Source: Xiphophorus maculatus
Taxonomy: Eukaryota; Chordata; Actinopteri; Cyprinodontiformes; Poeciliidae
Reading direction: 5' to 3'
DNA length: 64,000 nucleotides
NCBI RefSeq assembly: GCF_002775205.1
Contig: NC_036450.1
Location: 13,783,479 to 13,847,478 of the forward strand
Each line of letters opens with the position of its first letter. The first letter of the stretch is position 1. Below the pieces are notes generated by a model. The model searched no databases. It was not told where the DNA came from and worked only from the letters and a program-made list of their open reading frames with translations. Shown here piece by piece: positions 9,990 through 21,960 of the stretch. The translations under genes were made by a program, and so were the position numbers.

Positions 9990-12900
9990 TCAAATAATCT
10001 CTAATTTCTTCAATTTCTCTGTCAGTGTCGCTAACAGGGCTTGTTCTTTGAACACATTATGATCTGTCACAATCAGTGTCTGCAGCTTGAAGTTGTCATT
10101 CTTCTGTAAGTCAGTCAGGAACTTCTCTGATTCTTCTGAATGACTGTTGCTCAGCTCCAGCTCTCTCAGGTGTGAAGGGTTTGACCTCAGAGCCGCAGCT
10201 AGCAACTCACAGGTGCTCTCTTTAACAAAGGACAACCTGGAAAAAAATAGTTAAATATCGAAGTCAACCAAAAGAGGGTGTATTATGAAGACTTTAGAGA
10301 TAATGTACAAGTAATTACAATTAAACAAAATATGAAAATGTTTTCCTCTTGAGTCCAAAGTTAAAAAACATTCAGTGTTTAAGTACATGGGTATGAAATA
10401 GTTTCTTTACAGGCTAAATTTGTTAAATAAACTGCAGATATACATTTATGGATATAAAATTAGCGTAGGACCAAGTAAACTGTTGTTTGGCTCACAACTT
10501 CCTGATGTGAAATGACTAATGATCAAAACTGCTGAAACTGTGTGTGCCTTCAAATTAAACTAGGATGGTACAGTTTTCGAGTCCTTCCCATATCGGCTCA
10601 ACAGGGCCAAAAGGCCGGAGTCCACCCTGACGACTCTGATGGCTCAAATTAGCATCCCTTCTTCAATTGTAAATGTGGTCGTTGACCGTCAGGCCAGAGG
10701 GTAGGAATGTGAATAGTCCATGTTGGGGGTGGGTATCTATGATACCTGCAGGAGATCAGGTCTCCTGTAGGTAGTGCTCTTCAGTTTAGTTTTGAAGCAT
10801 ACATGAAGTGTTTTTGGAGAGATGTGACCTTTTGCAGCTGATCCATGATGTTGTGCTGCATTATCCAGGTCATTTTGCCAAATGTACATAGAGTTTGCAA
10901 AACATAGAATCTGTTTCAAAAAATATGCAAAGGTTTTTCTAAAAGAAATTAGTAATGTTTCTCTTTGAAATAAAGCTAAGAGGGTATAACATGACAGTTT
11001 AGAAATAAACTAACCAAATTAATTGTGTTGATCCACCTCAAAAAAACATGAAAAAAGTGTAAGCAAAAGAAATCTGGGAGACTTTGCACATGCAAATTTG
11101 CATGCAGCCTTTTGTGCTGTGGAGGATAAATAGGTGACTGCTTCACCTATTTAGTTCACAAGAACTAATGGCATTTATTTCAGTCATAATCTTGCGGGGG
11201 GTGACCAAGGTTCCATCACTATGTGACAGCTGGTCAGCAAACCTGGCAAACATGATTGACATGGCAGCACTGAATGCACATGTGCTTTATCAGGCATGCA
11301 TTGGGGTGCAGGAGAGACGGGTGGACTTCCTGGTTGAGCTTGCAAAAGAGTTCGGTAACTCTCATGTGAGTGAGAAGAAGGCACACAAGGAGAAACTGCT
11401 TCGGCAACAACCTTCCACACCCAGCTCAGGCAAAAGGGCGAAGTGTCAGGTCAACCATCGATGCAGGATACGTGTCCTGAGGCCGAAACATCGTCAGTGA
11501 CCCGTCACACCCCCACCATGGACTGTTCTCCCTGCTGCCCTCTGGAAAGAGGTTCTGCAGCATCCGGTGCAGGCCCACCTGGTTCCGAAACAGCTTTTTC
11601 CTACTTGCCATCAGACTTTTATTTTACTCACAACATTGGAACTTCAAACATTATCCTGAGCCGTATGCAACGAAATTTCGTTCTTTATACACCCTGTGCA
11701 TTGAAAATGACAACAAAGTCAGTCTAAGTCGAAGTCGAAGTCTAAGTCTATTGTGCAACTGTGAGATGCGTTGAGGCCATTACCAGGGTACTGATAAGGT
11801 AATGGCCCTATTTACAGAACAAAAGCACCTGCTAGAGAAAATCCTTCAGGCCAGTTGGACTATCGAAGCCGATATAGGTATACGTCAAAGTGGACTAACT
11901 CTAGCCATTCTAGTTTAAGGCTAAAATACTCCACTTGTTTAGAGCTGAAATATCATAAACTTACTGCTTCCTTTACTTCGCTACTGCATTGTAACGTTTT
12001 TTTGTTTGTTTCAGTCATGTAATTTACTTTCAATTGTTGCTGATATGCAATACAAATAAATTGCCTTTCTAATTTACCTGCCACTTCATAAGTTAATCTG
12101 CATTTGCATATATTTACCCTTTACAGAAGTTGGCTTATTGGAACAATAATTCAGGTTCTTCATTTAAATATTTTTGCTCAGGACTCAAATCTGAACTTTA
12201 AATGACTTAAATTACTTCTTAACTGTTCATGCTTTTGTTCTGAATTTCTGATTTTGTCAGAAATTCAAAGGTAAAAGGTCATCACCACAAAACATTATTT
12301 TTTGTTGTTGTTCTTCACAAAATACATGTGTTCAGTGTCATATAAACAACCACAACCAAGAAACATTTGGTTCAAATCTTCAGTTGTCCTACTAAAGAGA
12401 CACAAAACAAGTCTCACCTCAGCACTTCTAATTTGCATTCGGTTCTACTCAGCCAATCACATATCAGCTTCAGGCTCTCGTCCATGAACAGGTTATACTG
12501 GAGGTTGAGCTCTCGGAGGGAAAGGCAACGACAGACAGCTGAAATCAGAGGCTTGCATCCAGCTGTGGTTACAATGCAACATTTCAGGCTGCAAGGAAAG
12601 ATTGACATTTTTAGCATTGGTATTTTTATTCATAAAGATTCCCAATAGCAATCATTTTAAAAACAACAGCATTTCATGTAACTTGATGATCTATCAAAAA
12701 TGCATACAGTTGCAATAACACAAGTTGTCATTGGTGAAATAGGTTGAGAATTACATTGTTGGTACCTTGATGAACATATAGTGTAGTATATAACACAATT
12801 TAGAAATTACTACTTGGGTGGAATTATGCATTGAGTTTTATCTCTATCATAGAGAAAACAACGTGAGAGGTATGTTGCACATGGTACTCACTTCAGTATC

Positions 12901-15900
12901 TCCAGTTGACAGCTTTGGTCTTCCAAGAACTTGGAAAGTTCTTCAATTGCGTGTTTTTTCATGATGTTTCTTCCCAGATCTAGATCTCTTAAATGAGCCG
13001 GGTTTGTCTTCAGAGATGAAGCCAACACGGCACAGCCTTCATCTGTGAAGCGACAACCTTGAAGTCTATGGGCAATGAAAGTGAATTGAGCTGTAAAATT
13101 GGACTGGAAAGAAGTGTTTATTTGTGGTAAAAAAAATAATAAATAAATAATAATAATAATACAAAAAAACATAGAAAGGTGTTCTAAATATAACTCACAT
13201 TGTTGTGAATTATATTTAGCCAGCTTAGTCTCTTTCCTGACTGAGCAGATCATGAAACACCAAGAGGGTCATGTTTAACTGACCGATTGCTGTACTAGCA
13301 AAACCCCACAAATTAGGTTTTCTTTTTTCACCCCCAGCAGATTTGAGCGTCTTCAACATTTTCGAAATATTCTTGATCTAAATTTGTGTCAATATTTGTG
13401 CAGCATAAAGTCTTTCTCACCTCAGGGCTTCGAGTTTGCTGTTTGGACTCTTCAGCAGTTCAGAAAGTTTCTGCGCCCCAGCATCACCTATTGTATTGGC
13501 TCCTAAGTCTAATTCCTTCAGGTGGTCGGGTTTGAGAGCTGAGACCAGAACAGCTGCACCACCCGCTTGTAGGTTTGTTTTGAAAAGCCTTGGAACAAAA
13601 GTAGATGTTTGCTCACTTCTTAAAAACCAGAAGAGTTTACCTTGTGGAAAGACTTAACTTTATGAACTTAAGTTTAATCTATTTCCATGCACACAGTCAG
13701 TGCATCTGGTTGGCCGGAAGGCCACAAAATAAACAACTAGTCAATAAATATTCAATGTGCTTTTGAAAGGCTAGATAAATATTAGTAAAACAATAAGTGT
13801 ATTCATTTTTCTACTCTGCATCTTGTAGGCTGAAGATGAAAACTGGAAAACAATAATTGTCTTACAATTGCATCCCTACAAAAAAAAGTCTTTAAACAAT
13901 CATGCGTTTAATTATTTTGTTTAAAATGTTTTTCTTTTTAGGTGTTGAAATTTAGTAGAAGTGGAGAGATCTCTTTCTTTTTGTCAAAGCTTACCACAAC
14001 CGTTGCAGCTTACTGTCAGGATCCTGCAAGAAGTTAGAAAGCTGATTAACTGATGTTGTGCTGAAGCTGTTCCTGCTCAGATCCAAGTTTTGTAGATAAG
14101 ATGGATTGGAGCAGAGAGCTGACGCCACATGTGTGCATCCTTTCTCTTCAAGACCACACCCAGAGAGTCTGCAGAGAAATTATTTTATTTCACCATGATC
14201 ATGTGGAAATTTATACTTAATCACAAAAGTCTTATTAATTAATTTACACAAAATCTTGCAAATCACAAACTCTCATGATTTGTAAAGTTAAGACAAATTG
14301 TCCATTTAAGATCTGATCTAAGATTAGTACTTATAAAATCTGGAAAATGTTTTACCTTAAAGTTTCCAAACGGCATTTCACTAGAACATCGCAAAGCAGC
14401 ATCATTCCATTGTCATGAAGTTTATTTTTGCTGAGATCCAGCTCTCTCAGATGAGATGGATTCGATGTTATTCCTCTGGCCAAAGAGCGGCATCCTGATG
14501 TTGTCATGCCACACTGCTTTAATCTGCATCACAGAACAAAAGTGACATAAAAACATCAATCAAGAAAAGATCTGACTCAGGTCTGTATTGTGTCCTTAGT
14601 TTTACAAGAGACAAGTGTTTTATGTTTAAACCAGTATTAGTTTGGAAGCATTTTTGCACTTTATTTCAGTAAAGTTATGCTACACATATGAGCAATGGCA
14701 GTTCTTGCAAGAATAGAGCATTGGATAAACTGGTCCTTCTGCGCACTTCAGTGATAAAGCATGTTTTGCAAGCAAACAGTAACTAAAAATGCAACTAAAT
14801 ATAAAAAAGTGGCCCTGATTCCTTAGAAAAATAAGCCTTGAGGATATTTTCAGCTTTATTAAACATAAACATGCTCAACAAAATGTTTATACAGTGCTTA
14901 CACTGTGCACAGTCTGTTCCCTACAGAGCTGACATGCAAAACACACATCAGGAAATTTGTTTGATGAAACTGACTGACTGCTTTTTCCCCTTTTGAGTTC
15001 CTGTTCTAGTTAGTGGGCATGAATAGCTGAATGTGGCTCTGGTGAGTGCTTGTTGTGACTAGGAAAGCTCAGTTAAATTAATTTTACTTACCATTTCTAA
15101 CTCCTTTGATGCTGAGCTCTAAAAAGACACAAAAGTGTCTTGTGTCTATCCAAGAAACCTTGCTTGCAAAAATTACAAATCAACAAATTCATACTCTAAA
15201 TCTGTGAGTTACAAAGGGAAGGATTTATATATTTTACCGGAGTTTGGAAAGTTTGCAGTTGGCATTCTGCAGGCTGCCAGCGAGCAGCTGCACTCCGGAG
15301 TCGTTCAGATTATTTCCACTTAGGTCCAGCTCTTCCAGTTCTACAGACTTCATGGTAAGAACTGAAGAAACATAACTGCAGCACCTGTCAGTGAGGTTAC
15401 TCTCACTTAACCTGAATTGAGCAAGAAAATTATGGTAAGCATTTTGCAACAAAAAAAATAATCCTATTGCACCAAGTAGAAAAAGATTAACATGAGTTAG
15501 ATTTACTTACAAAGCTATCTTTGCTACTTTAAGCACCGGTAGCAGCCGCTCTAGAACAGCTTCAGATCCATGGTACTTTCTCAGATCGAAGACAGACAAG
15601 TCTTCATTGGAAACAAGCAGCACGAAAGCCAGAGCTGACCAATGGACTGGTAAAATTTTGCTGATATCCCCTGACTTGTAATACTTTTGGACCTGCTCCA
15701 CAAGAGATTGGTCTCCTAACTCATTTAAGCAATGGAATAGATTAATACCCTTGTTGGTATATGAAGTCTTCTGGATTTTACGGTGAATGTAGTCGATTGT
15801 CTCCTCACGGCTCTGTGGAAGTTTGTCCTTTTTTCCAAATATTTTCTGAAGAAGCCCCTGATTTTTGTCTTGAGAGAGACCCACCAGGAACCGTAAGAAC

Positions 15901-18900
15901 AAATCCCATTGTCCATGATCACTGTTCAAAGCCATGTCCACAGCACTTTTGTGTAGAAAGATAATTGGACTTTCTCCTCCCTCTGACACCGGTATCACAG
16001 CTCTTGGGCTGAGAAGATTTTTTCGCTGATCTACAAAGGTCTTGTGTACATACAGAGCTGCAAGGAACTCCTGAACGCTTAAATGTATAAAAGAGTAAAC
16101 TTCCTTTTTGTGAAGACCAGATTCTTTTCTTATGATCTGTGTGCAAATGCCCGAGTAAACAGCAGCTTGTTTCAGATCGATGTTGCATTCTTTCAGATCT
16201 TCTTCACCAAAGATTATGTTGCCCTTTTGTAGCTGCTCAAATGCCAGTTTTCCCAATTTCATGATCATATCTCTGTCAGTATCACCTCCATGGTAATCTT
16301 TTTGATTTTTCAGCTCTGTCTGTTTGATCAGAAAATGCATGTACATTTCTGTTAGAGTTTTTGGGAGCTCAGCTTGATCCTCATTCACGAGGAGGCTTTG
16401 AAGTGCTGTGGCTGAAATCCAGCAAAACATAGGAATGTGGCACATTATATAGAGACTTCTCAGAGGTTTTGACAAAAGATGATCCAAGACCTTTTGAGCA
16501 ATAGTCTTGTCACTGATTTTCTTTTGAAAGTATTCCTCCTTCTGCTCGTCGTTAAAACCTCGTACCTCTGTCACTCTGTTGATGTGCTTTGGAGGAATCT
16601 TATTGGCTGCGGCTGGTCGAGTTGTGATCCAAACTGAAGATTTGGGCAGCAGTGTGCCTTTGAATAAGTTTGTAAGTAATATATCTACTGTTGTTTTCCT
16701 TGTAGCATTGCGACACAGCTCGTTTTGGTCAAAGTTCAGAGGAAATTTGCTTTCATCCAGGCCATCAAAGATGAACAAAAGTTTGGAGCTTTTGTAATCT
16801 GAAACATCCAAACACTCAACCTCTTCAAAATAGTAGCATATTAAGTCGATGAGAGTGAACTCTTTTTCGTTTATTAAGTTTAGATCTCTAAATGTGAAGG
16901 GAAACACGAACGTAAAGGCCTGGTTGGCTTTTCCATCTGCCCAGTCCCGAGTGAATTTCTGCACAGCCACTGTTTTACCAATACCTGCAATTCCCTTTGT
17001 CAAAACTCTCTGTGGTGGCTCTTCTTCATCTGCTAAAGCACTGAAAATGTCATTGAGATCGATTTTTCTTTCATTTGTAGACCTTGTACACTCCAATTCA
17101 ATAACCTCATGTTCGGTGTTGACTTCACCACTGCCTCCCTCTGTGATGTAAAGCTCCGTATAGATTTTGTTTAAAGAAGTTGATGATGTTTCTTCTTCTG
17201 TTCCTTGAGACAGAGTCTTTGTCCTTGACTGAAGGTAGGATTTTAGTTCATCTTGGCAATTTTGGATGTTTTCTGAAAGATTAAATCCAAAAATCGAATT
17301 TTAGATTCTTGATTCAAAGTTCATACACTATAAATATACAGCTCTGGAAAAAAATAAGAGACCACTGCACTGAACCCCATCAAAAACCTCCTGGTTATCC
17401 CACCAAATATTAATTTCTGAAATATTAATTTTCTTCCTGAGTTAAAACATTAGTATTGTTGTCTTCTTTGCAATATTTGAGGTCTGAAAGTTCTGCATCT
17501 TTTTCGTTATTTTGACCATTTCTCATTTTCTGCTGATAAATAATACATTTTTGCTTGGAATTTCGGATACATGTTGTCAGTAGTTAATAAAATAAAAGAA
17601 CAATGTTAATTTTCCTCAAACATATAACTATAAAAATTAAAATCAGAGAAGCGGATAATTTTAAGTGGTCTCTTAATTTTTTCCAGCTGTACATATACAT
17701 GTTGGGTTTCATTGGATTGTGAAAGGGGTCAATTTTATTGTGTTATTTCTTTTATTTCTTTTTCATCTTCTGTTCGTGTCATATTTTAGTGCAACACAAA
17801 TAGTGCAAGCCTACATGACAGTATTAAGTAACGTATCAGCCACAGAGATGAACAGCTCTATACATCTTACCTTTGAGTTTGGGAGCAACGCCCTTAACTT
17901 GGTCTGTTGCGACTGGAGCTGAAACAGAAATGAGCTGAAAACTTTAGGTCATTTTTAATCTGGTTTGAAGAAAATTCACAATTCTAAATTAGACGAATCT
18001 AAACTAAATCATATAATCAGACATGTTTTAAAATTCATTTCAAATTATTACCATGTGTGCAGTTTGTGTTGACAATAAGAGTGCCATTGGGTATGTTCAC
18101 ATTACTAAAAATGGGTGCGCTGATGGTGCTTCCATTCGTGGCGGTGAAAATGTTGCCTTCTGCTGCAGCTCGATCTAAAATGGAGCAGACAACTTAGTTA
18201 CATTTGTCCCACATTTAAAATATAATCACAGCAATCACCAACAAAGAAATCTTTGTTAAAATCTTACTCTAATCTGGACCTCAAAAAATTATAAAAATTA
18301 TTTGCCTTTTAGCAAAAGTAAAAGCTACACCAATAAGTTCTGTAGAATTAAAAAATGTAAATAAAAATGTTTGTGCCTGTTTTTTTTTATTGTAATTTTT
18401 ATTTTTGCTTACTCTTAGAGGTGAGTAAATCTGGAAGCCATGAATAAAAAGCCTTAATTGACAAAACATTACTTTATTTACTAAAAAGACAGCCTGGGCC
18501 TATGTCAGATAAATTATCTACGAAACGTAGGACTAAATTTATACTGACTTGAAATTTATGACATAATGCCTTGTTGTTATGCCATAAAGCTGCTGTCTCA
18601 CTGTTTCCTGTTTGGAATATATGCTAGTGTTTTAAAAAGCACATTGTGTGGCTGTAAACAGAAATAAATGACTAAATATGACTACAGCAGAAATTGAAAA
18701 ATAGTTTAGCTATTATTTTCTTATACCCGGTGGTGCCTTGACTTGGTAAGTCTGATCTAAATGACTAATTTTGTTAATCATTGCCTGAGTCTAGATGCGT
18801 CAAACTCAAGGCCTGGGGGCCAAATGTTTATGTAGCTTTTATGTAGCCTTCTAGAATCCAAATTACATCAATAAGTCCTTCCAGTTTTTCACAAATCTAC

Positions 18901-19771
18901 AAGTTACTCAGAAATTTCACACAAATCAGCAGATCCCCACATTTTTATGATTTTACTGTAATTTTTTCCCAAAATTGGCCAAAAACTATGACACATTATG
19001 TTGCAAATATCATAGAAAGTCCTTCCAAATATTTCTAACTTAGCAGCACAAAAACTGTGATTTTGATTGAAAAACAAAACAAAAAAACCCACAAAAACAA
19101 TCATAAAGTCCTGAATAGAATAATCAGTGTGAAAAGATGTTAAATATGATCCAATTTTAAGAAACTCTTACTGTATGCTGAAACAGCTATTTATTGACAT
19201 TTTAGCAATTCAATGGGTTTTATCAAAACATTCTGGCACAACCAGCCCTTTTAAGAACATTCAGATTTTTTATATGGCCCAAAATGAAAATGAGTTTGGC
19301 ACCCCTGCCTTAAGCACTTAAAAATATTGTTCATAGATAAATAAATCAACTGCTGTGCACTTTTGTTTTACTACCACCTTACCCACACATACAGAAACAA
19401 GTTCTCACTTGATTTGACTGTCTAGACAGAGGATGTGGGCTGCTATCGAATAATAATGTTCTCATTTCTGTCTTTGCCAACCTGTGTTAAAATGTAACTA
19501 AATGGCATTCTGGACCAATCTGGTCCGGTCACTAGCTTTTGTTTTGATAATTTGACAGATGATTATCTTTCTGCTCTCAATATATCTGAATTTATTTAGA
19601 ACCGGAGAAAATATTAGAATCATTTACTATGCTTGTTATTTCTTCTCAAAGTCAAACCAAGCCTTGTAAATACATAAGTGAATCACTGTAAAATTAAGCT
19701 TTGATCTTACCCTGTTGTGATGTTGCCGCGTCGACAGCCTGACTAGTTGCAAACCGGTTTTCCATAGTCAT
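9990..19771 (-). CDS. FISNA-NACHT-LRR receptor (fish NLR-C type), 11 exons
   Basis: Exons on the minus strand: 19711-19771, 18052-18174, 17871-17918, 15511-17272, 15238-15411, 14356-14523, 13995-14168, 13421-13588, 12892-13065, 12418-12588 and 9990-10236. All splice sites are GT-AG and the frame is continuous, giving 1089 residues. Residues 1-77 match no death-fold domain I know. A FISNA-like segment begins near residue 84 (DELKSYLQSRTKTLSQGTEE). The NACHT domain has Walker A GIAGIGKT at 171-178, Walker B LLFIFDGLDE at 242-251 and sensor 1 VWITTRP. The helical part has FIHLSVQEFLAALYV. Six 168-174-nt LRR exons, each joined in phase 2, precede a last exon that ends in a TGA. No B30.2/SPRY exon is present. 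It is probably a cytosolic innate immune sensor or regulator, NLRC3- or NLRP12-like by lineage. Ligand unknown. Confidence 0.93.
10237..11126. other. NLR intron 10, left part
   Basis: No exon. The stretch 10560-10790 is less AT-rich and includes AGGCCAGAGGGTAGGAATG and a GGGGGTGGGT run. I suspect an old retroelement fragment but cannot assign it. Confidence 0.3.
11127..11153. repeat. 11-bp hairpin beside the piggyBac remnant
   Basis: Positions 11127-11137 pair perfectly with 11143-11153 across a 5-nt loop. Just left of it, 11089-11104 is a 16-bp palindrome built from two back-to-back octamer motifs (ATGCAAAT). This could be transposon subterminal sequence in NLR intron 10. Confidence 0.6.
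11168..11452 (+). pseudogene. piggyBac-like transposase C-terminal remnant
   Basis: The plus-strand frame reads NLANMIDMAALNAHVLYQAC, followed by RRVDFLVELAKEF and KRAKCQVN. This is the typical end of a piggyBac (DDE_Tnp_1_7) catalytic domain, running into its C-terminal Cys-rich zinc-binding motif. Only about 95 codons survive: the catalytic Asp residues upstream are missing, and the Cys-rich tail stops after its first Cys. It lies antisense to the NLR, inside intron 10. A LINE tail begins right at the break. Confidence 0.8.
11453..11752 (+). mobile_element. 3' end of a non-LTR retrotransposon
   Basis: The plus-strand frame gives LLPSGKRFCSIRCRP and then FRNSFFLLAIRL, a widespread C-terminal motif of fish non-LTR elements of the L2/CR1/I kind. 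A short 3' UTR follows, then a tail of GTCTAAGTC/GAAGTC units (about 11718-11752), the simple-repeat tail used by such elements in place of poly(A). The copy is strongly 5'-truncated. The clade is not certain. Confidence 0.75.
17337..17691. mobile_element. Tc1/mariner-type MITE in NLR intron 3
   Basis: The left end TACAGCTCTGGAAAAAAATA, continuing to AGAGACCACT, is matched inversely by the right end AGTGGTCTCTTAATTTTTTC, continuing to CAGCTGTA. TA dinucleotides at both outer edges fit the Tc1/mariner target site. The 355-bp body has no ORF. It lies between the third coding exon and the large NACHT exon. Confidence 0.9.
18797..19312. mobile_element. hAT-like non-autonomous repeat in NLR intron 1
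   Basis: The left end reads GCGTCAAACTCAAGGCCTGG. The right end on the minus strand reads GGCAGGGGTGCCAAACTCA, and the inner TATGGCCC block mirrors the GGGGGCCAAA block. These are the ends of the widespread hAT-derived MITEs that begin CAGGGGTGCCAAACTC. No ORF, and no clear target-site duplication, so the exact ends are approximate. Confidence 0.65.
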
Positions 19772-19975
19772 TTTAAACTACATATTTTAAACTACAACAA
19801 GCAAACTAAGTGACTGAGACATTACATTTACTCTCTTCCTGTATGTCCATCCTGACATAGTTACTTCAATCTGTCTGTTGATGGTAAATAATAAAAACAC
19901 TCTCCTCTAAGCAACACTGGGTTTAGACTTCCTCTTAACTGACAAAAAGGAAACCTAAGAGTTTGCAGCTGCCGG

Positions 19976-19998
19976 TTTCATTTGAATTGGGTCACGTG
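19976..19998. promoter_or_regulatory. Possible NLR promoter elements: IRF-type and E-box/CLEAR-type
   Basis: About 205 bp before the NLR start codon, 19976-19983 read on the minus strand is AAATGAAA, which fits the IRF core AANNGAAA. Ten bases further upstream of the gene, 19993-19998 is CACGTG within GTCACGTGAG, a USF/TFEB-type E-box. Several TTCC/GGAA ETS-type cores lie around 19835-19955. No clear TATA box. Motif evidence only. Confidence 0.3.
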
Positions 19999-20947
19999 AG
20001 GCAAACATTGTACATTGTGCATGCTATGACTCACTAGAAAAACATCCCTTTGTGGTTATATCATAAACCTGCAACGACACAAACGCACAATAAATGCACT
20101 GAAAGTAATAACAGTGAATAACTTACTTAATGGTGCTTCAAATTCCATTTGGGTATAATTTTCATGAAATAAAATATGATAAAATACTACAATTGTAGAA
20201 GAAAAGCATATGGGAGTGGTTTTTGATGCAATCTATAAAGAAGTGCAAGGATTAAAATAGCAGTAAAAATGCTCTCTCAGGTTTATGTGTAGGGAGTTTG
20301 TGTAACCTGTGATCCTAAATGAATTTTTGCAATATCTTTGAATTGTGTGCGCTTAACCTTAAACTGACTCAGAAGCTTCAACTTCAAACAAAACCTTAAA
20401 AAACACTGTTAAACTTTAAAGTATATTGTTAAATGTAAAAGGGATTGTTAGTTACAATTTGAGCAAAGACAAAAACGAGGACTGACTGGAAATGCTTGGA
20501 TGTCATAAAAATTTGACTAACTGCAAATTTTTGCTTGCGTTTCTTTTTCTGTCAGTTTCCTGTAAGAGTGAATGAGTGCTCATGTGCTTCCTGTTTTAAT
20601 GTTTTTAAGACCAAAGTGTAGAAATTGATCAGTTAAAATCCCTTAATTTTGTAAAAGAATGTGGTGTTTGACATTTCTTTTACGATCCTAGATTTTTTTT
20701 GTGTTAGGGATAGCAATTTTATTTCGACTTTTCATGAAAAGAGAGAGATTTGTTACTTTGAAAAGGTATAAGAGAAGTTTCATGGATGACTTATCAGATA
20801 ATTGTTATTATTATGTGTCAAACAATTCAATTCTTCTGTATTATTTAATTGTTTAATTTCCAAGATTAATACGAATTTAAAACTATTGTATATTATATAT
20901 AGCCCTCTATTCAATTAACAAGGAAACCTTTGCAGTTCTCTGGTTAA

Positions 20948-20961
20948 CCACAAGGAGGCAG
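20948..20961 (+). promoter_or_regulatory. CTCF-like motif upstream of the NLR
   Basis: CCACAAGGAGGCAG differs from the CTCF core at two positions. It is weak on its own. Confidence 0.25.
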
Positions 20962-21399
20962 CATTAATAAGATAATAAACATTTTTCTAACAGCTAATCT
21001 CAATAAGAGGGTATGATTATATCGTTTATAAATTAAGTGTAAATAAATCTGGTCATTTTTAGTTGTGTTGATGAAAAAGCAGACATGGCAGCACTTGCTC
21101 TCAGTCTAAGGTCACACGTCTCTGTTGCCTTTCAATGTGTCTTTTCTGCCTTATTAATCATTGCACAGAAAAGTTATCATCTATCACCAAGTTCTCTGCA
21201 AAATGTCTTTTGTTGCTGTTCTTAAACATGCCTGCTTGATTCATTTAAAAAAATGTCACATTCTCTAGTGACAGGAAAAGCTGTAATTGCTAATATAAAA
21301 TCTAAGAACTGTAACTACCTAAACACACTGCCATATTCTATTCTAACTATTTTATCTTGAAACCCACTATTGGGCATTATAGCTTTTAATCAATGATTT

Positions 21400-21960
21400 G
21401 ATAAACGACTGCTCACCCCCGTCCTTTTTGCTGCGCTATGACAAGTTCTTCACAATGGACCCTGCCATTAATGCTCAGGTTAGTTAGCATAGCCACCGAT
21501 AACCGCAGATAAATAGTTTCTGTAACGGTAAGTTATTTTTCCACCATGGACCTTAACAAGCTTGCACATTGATCTGTTTAGCTAACGTAAGACTGTGTAG
21601 CAGACAGGCTTCAAGGTGTAGAAGTTGTATCAGTTTGTGAGACGGCCACGCACGTTGTAGCCATGCTACCACGTAGAATGAGCATCAGCCAATGAAAAGT
21701 GGTCCCTGTAGTAAAGTCCATTAGCACATTGAGCAGCATGTGCACAATATTGATTGACAGTGCTATGACCCTCCTCCTGGCTCTGATTGGTTGTGTTTGA
21801 ACTCGACTTCTGCAGATGGCTGCACTGGGAGGAGCCAGAGGAGCTTCATCCTTTTCCAGATTATCTGTCTCAGATTATAACGTCACGACACAGTAACAGT
21901 TTTAACAAATATATAGAAAAGTATTTTTGTAAAGTTACATAATGCAGCTTTAAGGATTAT
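21400..21960. repeat. Probable dispersed fish repeat
   Basis: A GC-richer block in the desert with CCTCCTCCTGGCTCTGATTG, CTGCACTGGGAGGAGCCAGA and an end in CATAATGCAGCTTTAA. I associate this with a repeat seen in many percomorph genomes, but that is from memory. No inverted ends are clear from the window and the left boundary is a guess. Confidence 0.35.
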
